Counted from the stretch's first letter, positions 32,286-44,081 are shown. The stretch: DNA of 64,000 nucleotides from Trifolium pratense (GCF_020283565.1 NC_060065.1:59026772-59090771); one strand, 5' to 3'. Program-made: numbers and translations. Notes: a model not told the origin generated them from the sequence alone.

Positions 32286-33867
32286 ATGTCTTATATTATC
32301 CCCGATTTTTATTTTTTTGTTTTTATTTTCCCCGATTTTTTTTTACACAAAAGTCCAATTTGTATTTCAAAATTCATTTTTGGGTATGCACCACATGACA
32401 CGTTATTTTTGGTATGCACACATGACACGTTATTGGTACTACAATAAGATAAGGGACTCAATAATTTTGTTATTGTAGGCCCTTTTTTTTACAAGCCTCT
32501 CTTATATTTTTTTGTTTTTGTTTTGGCAAACCGTTAAAAGTTTAACGGTTTAAAGACTTTATTACAAATATATGGTCCCTCTAGTTCAAATTATGTGCGA
32601 TTTTTACCTCAATTTCTTAATTGTTTCAATTAAATCCCTCTTACCTTTTAATCAAACACTCAAATTCTCATTTTAGCAAAAAAAAAAAAAATTCAAATTC
32701 TCATAATCGATTAAAAAATTCATAATTTAAATTGTTTAAAAAACTGTTTCGCCTAAACTCAACAATTCAAATATTAAATTGTACAATTAAAAATACAACC
32801 TCAAACTTTTTCTAAAATAATCTCCGATTTATATATATAAAAAATACTTTTAAACTTTTGATTTTACTTTATATCCCAAATCCATCATTGAGCCCCAGAT
32901 ATTTTAACTAAAAATGAAACTTTAAAGGACTTGTGTGAAAGACAATTGATGGTAGGACCATATTTAATTAATTTCAAAATTGAGGGGCTAAGATTACTCA
33001 AAAGTGTAATTTTTTTCATAAAGCTGGAGTAGTTATTAAGTGAAAAACTTTTCTTAGTGCAGTCATCTTAAGTAATTGCTTTATTTGAAGCCAAAATAAA
33101 TTTGGATATTAGTACCCGTAGACTTGATTTTTATCCATATGAGTACTTATGGGTGACAGTAAATTAATCGTGTACTTTATACTTTTTCATATTGATGGGT
33201 GGAGAAAGCAACAAAATAAAGATCACAAGATCAATCAATCTTAGTATGTATGGTATGGTGACCAAATCTTGAAGGGCCAAACCAAAAGTGAATAATATGC
33301 ATGTCATAGATAGGTCTCTTTGTTACTTTACCATCCCACTCACACAAAAAGGAAGAATACACACATAGACATAGACATAGACAATATTAGGTAGCTGTCG
33401 TAACAAACAAAGGAATAATAAAAGATGGAATGTCGCTGTTGCGCGGGGGATTACATTACGACAGTAGTAATAGTAGTACAATGCACTGCATAATCAACAT
33501 GCGTGGTGGCAATAGCAAACAGAAGAATGTGGGTGTTTGTGTTGGTGGAATCAACATGCGTGGGACCTATCACTACAGGAGGGAGATGATATTTGTTTTG
33601 TGGTTTGCGTTAGGAAGTATGTATGTATGTATAATCACAAGCTTTAATTTCTCTTTTGAGCATTTTGCCTCTTCTATTGGGCATGCAATCATATACTGCT
33701 ACTTTTACACCATGGATTCCATTGCTGTTCTCCATTGAGTTAAAGAGATGCAAACAATGAGAAATAGGATCAACTGTTGTTAAAACTTTGATGCACGGCC
33801 AGCACATCCTAACCAATGGATCGAGCGAGATCAAACCGAATTTTAAATTTGAACCATCCTACTGCTT
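32286..33867. other. intergenic region
   Basis: A duplicated CACATGACACGTTAT phrase at about 32392 and 32417 and a repeated CCCCGATTTTT at 32300-32345 are visible. A 102-codon open frame at 33430-33738 starts MSLLRGG but shows no family features, and its coding quality is doubtful. Confidence 0.45.
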
Positions 33868-35165
33868 CTTTTTTTTTTTGGAATATAAGAGGGCCTAAGC
33901 CCAGAGAAGAAAGAAATTACACCTGAGGAGTTGAAACTCCTATAAAATCAGCATGAAAACTAGAACTATCTTGAGGAGGACAAGTCATACACTATCATAT
34001 CACTACCAACGTCACAAGCCAAATTTGCTAACGCATCGGCCAAGTATTAGCTTCGCGATAGTATGTTCAATCACAACTTCCCAATTCAAAGCAAGCATCT
34101 TCATAATACTTTGCACTAAGATCCTCGCATCCGGAGACCCAACACTTCAAGATTGAAGTGTTTTAACCACCACATGTGAGTCAACATGCAACTCTATTTT
34201 TGTAACCCCCCTTAGCCTAGCAAGCTTCAAACATTCTAACACTCCCCATAACTCTGCTACATAAGCACTGCAAATGCCTATATTCTTTGAGAAACCAAAA
34301 ATCCACTCAACATTGTTACCTCTCAAAACACCACCACACCCTGCAATTGCCCCAACCTTTGCCGCTCCATCAGTGTTGAGACGAATCCAACTTACACTAG
34401 GGGCCTGCCACTTTATATACAACCATGTCAATACTTAAAACATGAGCATACAAATAGATAGTATCTACGTTGCACCTCCTCCCAAGGACGAAACGGCAAT
34501 ACGCTACTGCCATGATGCATCAATTTTTTACGCCAAAACCATAAATAATGACAACCTATAGCCCAAAGTTCAGTCCACAAACCATCTCTTCCCAAATTCA
34601 TATTCAAATTAACATACAACCATTGCTGCAAACTAGTGTTAAAGAAAATGTCTCTATGTTGAATATTCACCACATTGAACCAAATACTTACTGCTAACGG
34701 ACAGTCGTCCCTCAAAGTGTGAAGTGCAGTTTCAATTACATCTTCACAATGGTAGCAGCATGGATCCCGTATATGCAAATGATTAAGTCTACTTGTTGCT
34801 AACCTGTCATGAGTCAGCAACCATATAAATGTCCTAACACGCTCCTGAACATTAATTTTCCATATTTGTTTCCACTTGAAATCAGCTAGTGTAGTATTAA
34901 AATGACATAAACTATTGTAGGCATAGGCCACTGAAAAATGACCTTTAGTAGTATCAGGCCAAACACATATTATCAGGTCCATGATCAAAATGAGGTGGAA
35001 GAATTGCTTTTAATTTCTTTAAAAAATAATCAGGAAGCCATCTTTGTAAATCACTCCCCATTAGTATCAATCACCTTTAAATACCTCAGGTTATGAGGAA
35101 TTGATAAATCTAAATCATTAAGTTTAAATCCTTTCTGAAGCCAACAGCAATCCTTTCCTTTGTTC
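33868..35165 (-). mobile_element. 5'-truncated L1-type LINE (zf-RVT and RNase H regions)
   Basis: A T-run at 33868-33880 marks the poly-A end of a minus-strand retroposon. The frame 34428-34988 reads FKWKQIWKINVQERVRTFIW, THDRLATSRLNHLHI and CYHCEDVIETALHTLRDDCP, the zinc-binding region after reverse transcriptase (zf-RVT). The frame 34147-34431 reads SWIRLNTDGAAK, GCGGVLRGN and ELWGVLECLKLA, the RNase H domain. A stop after SHVVVKTLQS and the frame break at 34430 show it is dead. The reverse transcriptase and ORF1 are absent. The left boundary near 35165 is approximate. Confidence 0.88.
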
Positions 35166-35592
35166 GTAAGAAAATGAAACTAAAAAATAACAAGATTTTA
35201 TATTTCTTAAGGGAAAAAAGTGTCATCCATCCATCCATCCCCTCCATTTCCCCTAAACAAACAAATGCTATGTATGTTTGGATTTTTCATAATCAAAGAT
35301 TGTCCCATCTAAGTATAATAAATGAAAAGCAACAAGTATACAGCAAATATACACAAAAGATGAGATGACATCCGAAAAAAGCCTCATATACATATTATTA
35401 ATAATAATAATAATCCTGGTTGCTTAAATACCAAATGGACGGACCCTCATAAAAGAAAGCTTAGAAATAAAGAATAATCTATTAATTCATTCATTCTTGT
35501 TTTGAAATTAAGATATTTGATTGATCCTGATCCTGATCCTGATCCTCCTCCTATAGTAGAATTTACCTGGAACTAATAATTGATTCATTCAT
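35166..35592. other. 3' flank of the DUF4535-type gene
   Basis: AT-rich sequence with CATC and GATCCT simple repeats (about 35225-35240 and 35525-35550). Probably includes the 3' UTR of the minus-strand gene at 35593. Confidence 0.4.
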
Positions 35593-35772
35593 TCATTCAT
35601 CATCCTTGTTGTTGTTGTTCTTGGGTTTGCGATATGTTTCCTCGGTGACTTTGGCCATGAACAAGAAAGTGTCAGCGACCTTGGCGACGTTAGGTACTTT
35701 ATAATTCTGAGCGACGTAAATTCCGGTCACAGTTCCAGCTATAAAAGAGAAACAACTCCTGATTATACCCAT
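35593..35772 (-). CDS. 59-aa DUF4535-like membrane protein
   Basis: The protein starts MGIIRSCFSFIAGTVTGIYV and continues AQNYKVPNVAKVADTF, then KVTEETYRKPK and an acidic end. The short conserved N-terminal hydrophobic helix followed by YVAQNYxVPN and EETYRKP is typical of small plant proteins grouped as DUF4535, probably mitochondrial or organelle membrane proteins of unknown function. Translation starts just inside exon 2: an acceptor (TTGAACAG) lies about 20 bp upstream. A 5' UTR exon with donor CGCAG|GTGAGC near 35918 and a (GGA)n run (35932-35960) lies beyond. It is on the minus strand like the kinase. The length matches the family. Confidence 0.75.
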   Translation of the reverse strand: MGIIRSCFSFIAGTVTGIYVAQNYKVPNVAKVADTFLFMAKVTEETYRKPKNNNNKDDE

Positions 35773-36279
35773 TATTATTATTATTATTGCCTGTTCAAAA
35801 CACAATTAAGCAAATAATCAGCATCTACGATGGAATCGAGTCAGTCAGTAAAAAGGGAAATTCAATAAAATAATAAAAAAAAAGGAAAACCTGTATTGTA
35901 CTGTACTACGGTGGCTCACCTGCGATTCAATGGGAGGAGGAGGAGGAGGAGGAGGAGGAGTTAGCTCTGTTATGTTTTAGGGTTTTAATTAATGTGTTTC
36001 AAATTGGAATCTCTCCATTTTCTTTTCTCTCTATTTATACTCATATTTTAATTTAATATGCTCACTTTTTATTTGTAATTTATATTATCTAGTATGTCTT
36101 TTTTAATATTATTTATGTGTTTATTTTGATATATTATTTGAGTAATTTGGTTTAAAATTCTATGATGAAATTAAGATAGATTTTGCATGATATAGATTTA
36201 ACGATTACCAAATATTGTATATTTTTTTCGAAAAAATATTGTATCCTCCTTTCTACTTCTTTTTGAGCAAATAGTAAAT
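35773..36279 (-). promoter_or_regulatory. 5' UTR, leader intron and promoter of the DUF4535-like gene
   Basis: The leader intron runs from about 35917 down to about 35791. The first exon holds a GGA/CCT microsatellite. Upstream (36000-36279) is AT-rich with a TATTTATA at about 36032, a candidate TATA element. Confidence 0.5.
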
Positions 36280-36949
36280 CCCCTTGTCTTACGATTCTGG
36301 GTTCAACTAGTGTTAACGACATTCTTTGTCTCACGGAGAATTGTCCAGGAGGAGATTTAAATAAAGTCCGATTTGTATTGTGGAATCCGGCTACCCATGA
36401 ATTTGTAGTCATTCCTCCTAGCCCTGATGAGTCCGGACTACCACATCCATTCGGCCTTTCCACTCGATATAACTTTCATGGGTTTGGTTATGACAAAGTT
36501 ACAGATGACTTTAAGGTGATTCAGTATGTATCATTTGACTGGGACCAAAGATATGACTATGACAATCGAATATATCGTGACCCATTGTTTTAGATATATA
36601 GTCTAACTAATAACTCTTGGATTGGAGGATACTCGACATCCATATGCCTGATTGCTTTGATTTTCATCATACGTTCCTAATACCAACAATGTACTTGGAT
36701 GGAATGTGTCATTTGCTGCTACAAAATCGATTTGAAATCTTTGAAATGGTTGTGTTTTCATTTGACTTGAGTCATGAGGTGACCTTTATGACAGACACCC
36801 TTCGATAAAATTTTTGATAAATTTTTTGATGACCCCCTCTTTATAACACATGATTTTCCAATCTATAAGAGACGTCACTTGGTGGTGTTAAATGAGTCAA
36901 TTGCTTTGATCTCAGATAATAACAGCGATAATACTTTACAGATATCAAA
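36280..36949 (+). pseudogene. F-box-associated (FBA) domain fragment, frameshifted
   Basis: The frame ILGSTSVNDILCL, then RFVLWNPATHEFVVIPPSP, FHGFGYDKVTDDFKVIQYV and YRDPLF-stop is the FBA_1 interaction domain of plant F-box proteins. After the stop at 36593, a different frame continues with DIHMPDCF, YLDGMCHLL and VVFSFDLSHEV; a third gives HDFPIYKRRHLVVLNESIAL. The F-box itself is missing and at least two frameshifts are present. The sequence switches to the ABCC fragment at about 36950 within a shared TTGATGTACAAG. Confidence 0.85.
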
Positions 36950-38358
36950 AATTGATGTACAAGTTGCTCGGTGGATCTTACACAATGCCATTCTCGGTCC
37001 TCTATGAAGGGAAAAACCCGATTGCTCTGTACCCACAACACTCAGGTTATTGTGTAGTCGCTTCACAATTATTTTATGTGTGCGTATGTGCACGCGCACG
37101 CCAAATTTTTATATATAACATTTTTAAAGTAGTCCAATTTTTTTTTAATCTATCATGAGATATATCAATATTAGTGTTATATGCATTTTTCAAAAATATA
37201 AAATAAGAACTATTTGATTCGAAACTTATTTTTGTTTAAAATCTTATTGAAATCTGACACAAATAAGCAATGTAATATAATCTGATTCCTCCTATGTGTG
37301 TGTGTGTGTGGTAGAAGTTTATTTATATACGGATTTTTGTTCTTGACACAATATAAAGATTAGCATAATGATGTGTCTAATTTATATGCAGGCAATATCT
37401 TCTGCTGATATGATTGTTGTATTGGACAAAGGACACTTAAAGTGGATGGGAAGTTCAGCTGACTTTCCAACTTCTTCATATACAGCATTCTCCCCATTGA
37501 ATGAAATGGATTCAACTTCACATAATCAGAAATCTTGCAGCACAAATTCTTCTATATCCAAGGAGCAGTCTCTTACTGATAGAATTATCATGACATGGAT
37601 TCTCTAGAGGGAGCAGATGGTGTAATTGAAGTGGAGTTGAGGAAGGAGGGAAAAGTTGAACTTGGTGTGTATAAGTGAGTATAAACACATTGGCTGTTGA
37701 TATCAGTCATGTATGGGGAGGTTATGTTGTCAATTTCGTAAGTCATCTTTTGCGGTTTAAATTGTTCATTTACATTTTAATGCAGGAACTATGCTGCTTT
37801 TATTTTATCTTACATACAGGTATTCATAATATTTTTTGTTTTTCTTATGAACTATGAAATTTTGATATTTGCATCAACTTTATCCATCATCAGTATATTT
37901 TTATATTTTGGTTCTCTGTAGGTCTTCTTCTTAGTTCTGTTATTGCCCTTTTGGTATATCTACAGTAGACTTCAGGTATTTGTTTTGCTTATTATCATTT
38001 TCATGGATTTAAGCACTCTGCTTGTTTTAGCTTTCAAGTTGTAAAAACACTTTGGAATTTTTATGTTATAATGTATGGTTCAGAACTCTTCATGATTGTG
38101 GAGTAAGAAATATGAGTTTATAATGCTTCAAATCAATTATTTTGGAATAAATTGAATTTTAAGTTTTTAAAACATTAATGACTTTTTAACTTAGTATGAT
38201 AGACAACATTCAACTTATCAATGCACTGGTTTCAGTTCTTCTACAGGTCAACATCGAGAGAATTGCGAAGACTGGATAGTGTTTCTCGCTCTCCAATATA
38301 TACATCCTTCACCGAAACACTTGATGGATCATCAACTATTAGAGCCTTTAAATCCGAG
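36950..38358 (+). pseudogene. partial, internally deleted copy of the ABCC13-like gene
   Basis: 36950-37330 is almost identical to 63535-64000, i.e. the end of exon 22 and the next intron, with one T deleted (CCTCTATG for CCTCTTATG) that shifts the frame and an intron deletion of about 100 bp. 37392-37674 encodes AISSADMIVVLDKGHLKW and, after a frameshift, MDSLEGADGVIEVELRKEGK, matching ABCC sequence after NBD1. 37786-37819 fuses NYAAF directly to ILSYIQ, removing most of transmembrane domain 2. 37922-37975 (FFLVLLLPFWYIYSRLQ) and 38236-38358 ([36 protein letters not shown]) follow. No NBD2 is present. It is a recent dead copy of exons of the gene at 54652-64000+, including exons beyond the window. 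Confidence 0.92.
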
Positions 38359-38794
38359 GTAAATGTATTTGTATTTTACAGAAACAATCATAACTGCATA
38401 TTTTTCTTTGTATGTGTGCGTGCACGCGTGCGTGCGTGCGTGCGTGATAAACTCGTACGAGTCTACGAGTCGAGTCTACGAATCAAGTCTGCGACCCTTT
38501 GCGAGTCTGAGTAGACTCTCGAGTCTGACAACCTTGCTAGTACATACAAGTTTTATTTAATAATTGCATTTAGCTAGAGAAGTACATGCATGCATTATAT
38601 AGTAAGTAAGTATAAATCATCGGATCATCATCGATCATGCATACCATTCAATTTTACTTCCACAAGTTTCAACAAGATCTTAAAGACCCATACCATTCCA
38701 ATTGTTGAATGCCTGATAAAAGTATTTGATTTGGTTGAATTTATTGAAGGAGCAAGTGCCGTGTTTAACCCACTCAGACTTCCAAAACTTCTCA
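38359..38794. other. non-coding stretch after the ABCC fragment
   Basis: A (GCGT)n microsatellite at about 38417-38445 is followed by a run of GAGTCTACGAGTC-like short repeats (38450-38530). A short open stretch at 38690-38790 (VECLIKVFDLVEFIEGASAV) is not recognised. Confidence 0.4.
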
Positions 38795-38930
38795 GGGTTT
38801 GGACTAGTATTTTTTTTTTTTAAGAAATTAAATTAGTCCACCTAAATTGGTATCAGAGAGAATCGAATCTCAGGTCCCAAGCCAATACCAATGCACCAAC
38901 TCAGGTGAGTTTTTGGGTTTGGACTAGTAT
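38795..38930 (-). mobile_element. tRNA-derived SINE, minus strand, 16-bp target duplication
   Basis: GGGTTTGGACTAGTAT is repeated at 38795-38810 and 38915-38930. Between them are 104 bp beginning with a T-run (poly-A tail on the minus strand). Read on the minus strand it has an A-box-like GAGTTGGTGCATTGG and a B-box-like GAGATTCGATTCTC. Confidence 0.85.
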
Positions 38931-39087
38931 AACTGGGCCACGAAAGTACTAGTACTAGTTTTAATTTTGGGTTTGTAACTCCACATGTAACTGCAGGGAG
39001 AAAAAAAAAACAACAAAAGTACTAGTACTTAATCTTAGTGATATATAGTAGTGATCAAAATAACAAAATAAAAAAATTAATGATCAC

Positions 39088-39356
39088 CTTGGTCGGGTCG
39101 AGTGATCCTCCCTTCGCTTTGCGATCATTAATGCATGTATCTGGCTGAGGATCGGAGTGATTCGACGGCCACATGCCGTGAATCGTGAAAGTGTTGCGTA
39201 CTATTAATTGAGCTATGTAGTTGCTACCGGGCATCTGCAGTGTGCAGGTCCCCACTGAAAAACCATAACAAAAAACTCGTAGTATCCTAATGTTGCTGAA
39301 AATGAAATCATGAGGGTGAAGATAATTATTAGTGAATTCATATTTTGTGAAGCCAT
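39088..39356 (-). pseudogene. ribonuclease T2 (S-like RNase) first-exon remnant
   Basis: From ATG at 39356 the frame reads MASQNMNSLIIIFTLMISFS (signal peptide), then FFVMVFQWGPAHC, as in T2 RNases. A stop follows and the frame then shifts to RNTFTIHGMWPSNHSDPQPD and TCINDRKAKGGSLDPTK. FTIHGMWP is the CAS I active-site motif with its catalytic His. The exon ends at a plausible donor (AAG|GTGATC) but no second exon carrying CAS II is found to the left, where a SINE and other sequence lie. The internal frameshift and missing exons mark a pseudogene. Confidence 0.85.
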
Positions 39357-39454
39357 GTTGTATTGAATAATTAAACAATGAAAATCTCAATTCAATTTAT
39401 AGAGGGATAGAGTGGGTGAATGAATGAATATTGTACTAAAAGAAATGATTTTTT

Positions 39455-39620
39455 GACACAACTTTTAAGACAAAAATATAATATTAAAGGACAATCTTGT
39501 CATTTTTTTAATATAAAAAGGTGAAATTGATAAAGTAGAAATGATAAGAGTGGAAGAGAGAATGATGTAAAATGACAAAATTGTCCTTTGGTGTTGTATT
39601 TTTATCTTAACAATTGTGTC
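39455..39620. mobile_element. 166-bp MITE with ~49-bp TIRs
   Basis: The ends are GACACAACTTTTAAGACAAA and, from the right, GACACAATTGTTAAGATAAA. The inverted match continues for about 49 bp with roughly nine mismatches. No open frame. The target duplication is unclear. Confidence 0.7.
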
Positions 39621-39756
39621 TAAATAATATTTCTCTTGTACTAATATAGTAACGCGTTCTTCCCATCAATACATCATGTGTTTCCAAATATAAATACAAG
39701 ACGTGTCAATAAATTATATTAGTGGACGTATTTGTAAAATAACTTTACACTGTCTC

Positions 39757-39850
39757 CGTGACCTTAGCTCAGTTGGTAGGGACGTCGCACTTATACGTGC
39801 AGGAGCCGAGGTTCGAACCCCGGACACTCCACTTATTCACATTTAAGGTG
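39757..39850 (+). mobile_element. tRNA-derived SINE head (A box and B box)
   Basis: TTAGCTCAGTTGGTAGG is an A box; GAGGTTCGAACCCCGG is a B box about 40 bp later. TTATTCACATTTAAGGTGGA then TTTCTAGCC, familiar from dispersed Medicago SINEs, follow. The 5' and 3' ends cannot pair into an acceptor stem, so it is not a tRNA gene. Tail and target duplication were not resolved. Confidence 0.7.
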
Positions 39851-40925
39851 GATTTTCTAGCCTTTAGCCTTTTTAGAGTTTTGCACGGAAATTAAGAAAA
39901 TGATAAGTAAAGTTATTTTTACCCTTACTTTATTAAGAAAGAAAAAATATATTTAATTAATGTCTTAACTTTTTTAATAGTACAAATGGTAAAGTATTAC
40001 TAAATGTGCATTAGTTTCTTAAGAGGACTAAAGTTTTGGGACAAAATAAAAAGACTAAAAATTTGAGATGGAGCGAGTAATAACAAAAGCTAATTAGCTT
40101 CTCAATATTGATTCAATATACAACAGGGCCCAATTTGCAATAGATAAAAGCAATAATAAGAATATGTACCAAAAAAAAAAGCGATAATAAGAAAGAGTAT
40201 GTCTTACTTATGTATCAATTAAACATAAATATTATAGTCACTTTTTTTTTTTTTTGGTACATAATATTATTATTATAGTCACTTTATCACTGATTAAGAA
40301 TAAGTATAATCTGCTAAAAAAATTACTCTGCTATACAACAATAAATACATATGGATTGATACAGACTTTAAATTGAAACCAAACTTTGAAGTAAATATGC
40401 TTGATCAAAATGCTAGTTTTAATTAAAAGCTGTCAAAATGTGGCAGGGCTAATCTCGTTTGGCAAACCAGAAGCATGATTGATCTATACTTCTCTATGGC
40501 AAACAAGATTTGCTCTGTCCTTCCTTACATTGATTTGTGACACCGTGCTAGACGTCATCTACGTCGAAGTATAACAAATTAACAACAATCTGTTTGTAAC
40601 TATGTAAAGTGAAATTATTTTTGTATTTGTTTCAACTTCTCCAAATTTATTAACCTTTACTATGATAACAAATATATGAAGTTGATTGCCACCTTATGCA
40701 ACAAAAACTATAGGTTGGATATTGGATTATTCACCGGCTCAACTAGGCGATCTCAATTCCAAAAAAATAAATCAAATGGGTTTCTTCTATCTAATATTCT
40801 AATGTTTAAGATCATGAAAAAAAATCATATTTACAAAAAAAAAATAATGCCTAAAATAGTTTTGATGTCACCATAGACTAAAATTAAAATCTTGCAAGAA
40901 AAAAAAAAGGATAAAATATTAATAG
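39851..40925. other. intergenic region 3' of fucosyltransferase 1
   Basis: AT-rich with several A- and T-runs. About 40100-40145 (TTCTCAATATTGATT then CAACAGGGCCCAATTTGCAA) recurs loosely at 42968-43035, on the other side of the gene. No gene is supported. Confidence 0.45.
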
Positions 40926-42724
40926 CTACTGAAGATCATTGACCAACTTTACACCCAAATTATAGTCCACACATCTCCTCATGTAAGGAAAAGCTTTACC
41001 AACATCATCATCTATAGGTTTCTCCATGCAATCAAGTTTAGGAGGTATATGATAACAAGGCTCCATAGAGACATCTTGCACACATGGCGAATCTGGGAGG
41101 TTGTTGTCTTGTAATTTGTAAAGAACCCATGGCTTTAGGCCTCCCAAACTCTGAGCCACATACCCAAAAGTTGATAGAGAGCTAGTTACCAAAACATCAC
41201 ATAAACTTAAAAGATACATTTCTGTCAATGCTTTCTTGTTTTGCAAGTTATCACCAAACTTTTGATGCTCTTCGTGACTTGGCTGATAAACCCCTATGAT
41301 TTCCCCTGTAACACTTGGTTTATTCAAATACATCGTTCTAAGGTTCTCACCATACTCTCGATATAAAGATGCTACCAAAACCGACTTCAAAGTTTGATTT
41401 TTCCGTGGAGATTCTTTTGAATCTTTTGCGGCAAAATTGGGCAGTATCTTATTTTTTTGGGCGCAGGTCAAAATTTGCTTTGTGATTGTTTGGTGTGAAC
41501 TGATATTAGGATAAAATACTCTTACTTGGATTCCAATCTTCTCATCTGCCTTGGCCAAATATGCTTGATAGAACCTTTTGATTGGTCCCCATACATCATT
41601 TGAAGGGAAAAATAGGTAGCGTCCCAAATGGTGAAAAACAGTTTCTTTGTTTGGGAACATTTTTCTAAGCTCTTGACCGAAGGATGGACCCATAAAAAGA
41701 GAAGGTACAAAGTATTGATCTGATCTTAAAATCAAGATTGGAACTTTATGTAGAAGATGTTGGCTATGATCACAAGAGAAAAACATTTCATGTTCATCAT
41801 CTGTGTGTTCTATCTTGAGATGCATAACCGACGGTAATAATAATTCCTTTGAATTGTTTTCCCTATCCCTTTTCATCACAATATCATATGTTTCAAAATC
41901 TTTTTTTCCGTTGTCGTCAGTACTAAAAGGAAATTCTTTAGCATTAGGTAATAACCATGATGAGTTGAGGAACGGTTCACAAAATAAGCCAACCATGTCA
42001 TCTTGAAACTTCACTAGTAGGACGCGGTCAGTGAGGATTGCATAAAGGAATGTTGCAGCCATGCTAACAATTCTGTTCCCTAAGCCATTAGCAGGTGTCC
42101 ATACTATGTACTTACATGATCCAATAGTAGTAACATTGGATTTGAAACTATTAAGATGTACCATGGTTCTCTTGTAAGCTCTAGTATGAGGTCCACATCT
42201 TCTGTGAAGATCTTCATAATTGCGAAGTTTGGATATGAGATATGGAGAAGGTTTATAAGGTGATACTTTTCTGTATAAGTAGGATTGATATCTACTTAAG
42301 CATGATCCTTTATTAAATCCAGAAGGTATAAGTCCATCAAGGAATTTATCAGCATGATTTCTAGTTGATGAGGAGGAACTATTTGTTGATCCTGCAGATT
42401 TGGACATGTTAAATATATTTTTATATATCAATCATATTGAAGTTTACAACATAATAAGCTATAGAAATGGATATTACCTATATTTGACTCTGTAGAATTT
42501 TTGGTTTCCAATTCATTATTTGTGATGTTTTGGGATATTATTCCTGATCTCAATGGCAAACATTGAGTTGTCAAATTTTGACCTCTTCCATTTATATCTT
42601 TTGAAAACAACTCAAAATGACCAAAGTTGGAGGTGAGTGTTAATATGAGTATAGAGAATGATATGATAAAGATGACCAAACAAGCACTTCTGATCCCATT
42701 TGAACTCAACTCCAACCATACCAT
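40926..42724 (-). CDS. GT37 fucosyltransferase (FUT1 family), 570 aa
   Basis: Two exons: 42478-42724 (first) and 40926-42391, joined G|GA in a Gly codon, giving 570 residues. A type II membrane anchor (SACLVIFIISFSILILTLTS, residues ~13-32) is followed by a stem and a GT37 catalytic domain. The motifs include DKFLDGLIPSGF, SCLSRYQSYLYRK, YIVWTPANGLGNRIVSMAA, FLYAILTDRVLLVKF, FHHLGRYLFFPSNDVW and LVTSSLSTFGYVAQSLGGLK. The family transfers fucose from GDP-Fuc to cell-wall xyloglucan or arabinogalactan proteins in the Golgi; the acceptor here cannot be told. It forms a tandem pair with the gene at 45687 in the same orientation. The frame is intact. Confidence 0.93.
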
Positions 42725-43914
42725 GATGATGATGGCTTCAATGACTTGTAATTAGCATCCACTATCCCCTTCAATACCAAGAAGATGAATATATGATCAA
42801 TCTCTCACTATTTATATATTATTAATAAATAGTGGTTTAAGAAATGTTCTTGACTTTGTTTGAAAGCAATGCAACAAATTGATACTAATGTTCTTGACTT
42901 TAGTGTATTATAATGCAAAAAGCCATAAAATTAGTTTCTCAATATTTTTTTTGAAGGCAGAATTTCAATTTGCTTCTCAATATTGATTTTCAAGTGCATT
43001 CTATAAAAAAAAAAAAATACAACAGTGCCCAATTTACAATATATATATTCATGTAAAATTCAATTCCTAGTCGTGTTTTGCAATTTTATGGTGGAAACAT
43101 CTCTTGCACCAAGTACAAACTTATTTTTTCATCGGATCAATAAGTCTTATCAAATATTTTTTAAAAATAACGTTGTGTATAATACAAGACTAGTTCACTT
43201 ATACAATCACATTAAAGTTGAAAATGTACTATGCACATTTTTCCTTGATTTGTCCAAATTCAAAGAAAAGATGGTGAATTCAGACAAACCATGTTTATAA
43301 AAAAAAAAACGAACATGAAAAAACATGAAACAAAAAAATTCAACAATTTGAATTCAAAGTTGAGAGCAAGACAATTACGTACCTGGAGAAGATTATGTGC
43401 TGCAATCAGTCCTTGTAAATATAATTTTGCAAACCACCGTTTTATATATGGTTAAAAAATATCAAGTATATACTGTAATAAAAAGAAATCAAGTATATAT
43501 TTATTGATATTGATTGGCATACTTTTTTCCATATATAGTTTTACAGAAAATCAAATATATATGATCCTATCCTATATATGTGATTTGCTGGTGACAAAAT
43601 ATTCTTTTCCCAATGCATTAAATGCACTATATTTCATATTTCATAATTTATATTTTTGTCAGTTTTTTTCCTTTCTAACTTCTCCCCCATGGGTAACTCT
43701 TTTCTTAATGCCTTTTTAGGTTTTTATTATCAAATGCAGAAAATTAGCATCCCTGTCTACAGAACCATTGTTGAACTTGAACAACGAGACTTTCTTATTT
43801 ATTAAGCATTACAACTATTTTTTTTATTTTTTTTATTTTTTATTTTATTACATTACTAACTAGCGTGCAGAAGAAACCGATGTGACTATTTGTCCACTAA
43901 TTTAGAGTCCGTTT
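42725..43914. other. promoter of fucosyltransferase 1 and intergenic region
   Basis: The first ~300 bp is likely the promoter of the minus-strand gene (TATTTATATATT near 42812). The rest is AT-rich without a supported gene. Confidence 0.45.
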
Positions 43915-44081
43915 GAATTTGACTTATCTTTGAGCTTATGCAAATAAATAAATTTTTATTTTAATTCATAAGTATCTCTATAAGATGTTTTTCCATAATC
44001 TACCTTGAAAAACTTATAATAATATATAAAAACTTATTTATTTGCATAAGCTTAAAAATAAGTCAATTCAAACGGACCCTC
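43915..44081. mobile_element. 167-bp MITE with ~45-bp TIRs
   Basis: Left end GAGTCCGTTTGAATTTGACT and right end, inverted, GGGTCCGTTTGAATTGACTT pair over about 45 bp, including AGCTTATGCAAATAAATAA. A related half-copy is near 44850-44935 and a diverged relative is at 19100-19313. Confidence 0.7.

Noticed and set aside
33430..33738. 102-codon open frame (MSLLRGG...)
   Set aside because: No family motif, odd composition, no splice or UTR context.
38690..38800. possible conserved exon (VECLIKVFDLVEF...)
   Set aside because: Could not be linked to any family I recognise, and it is interrupted by the SINE.
39757..39832. tRNA gene
   Set aside because: A and B boxes are perfect-looking, but the two ends do not pair into an acceptor stem and the following sequence matches a dispersed SINE pattern.
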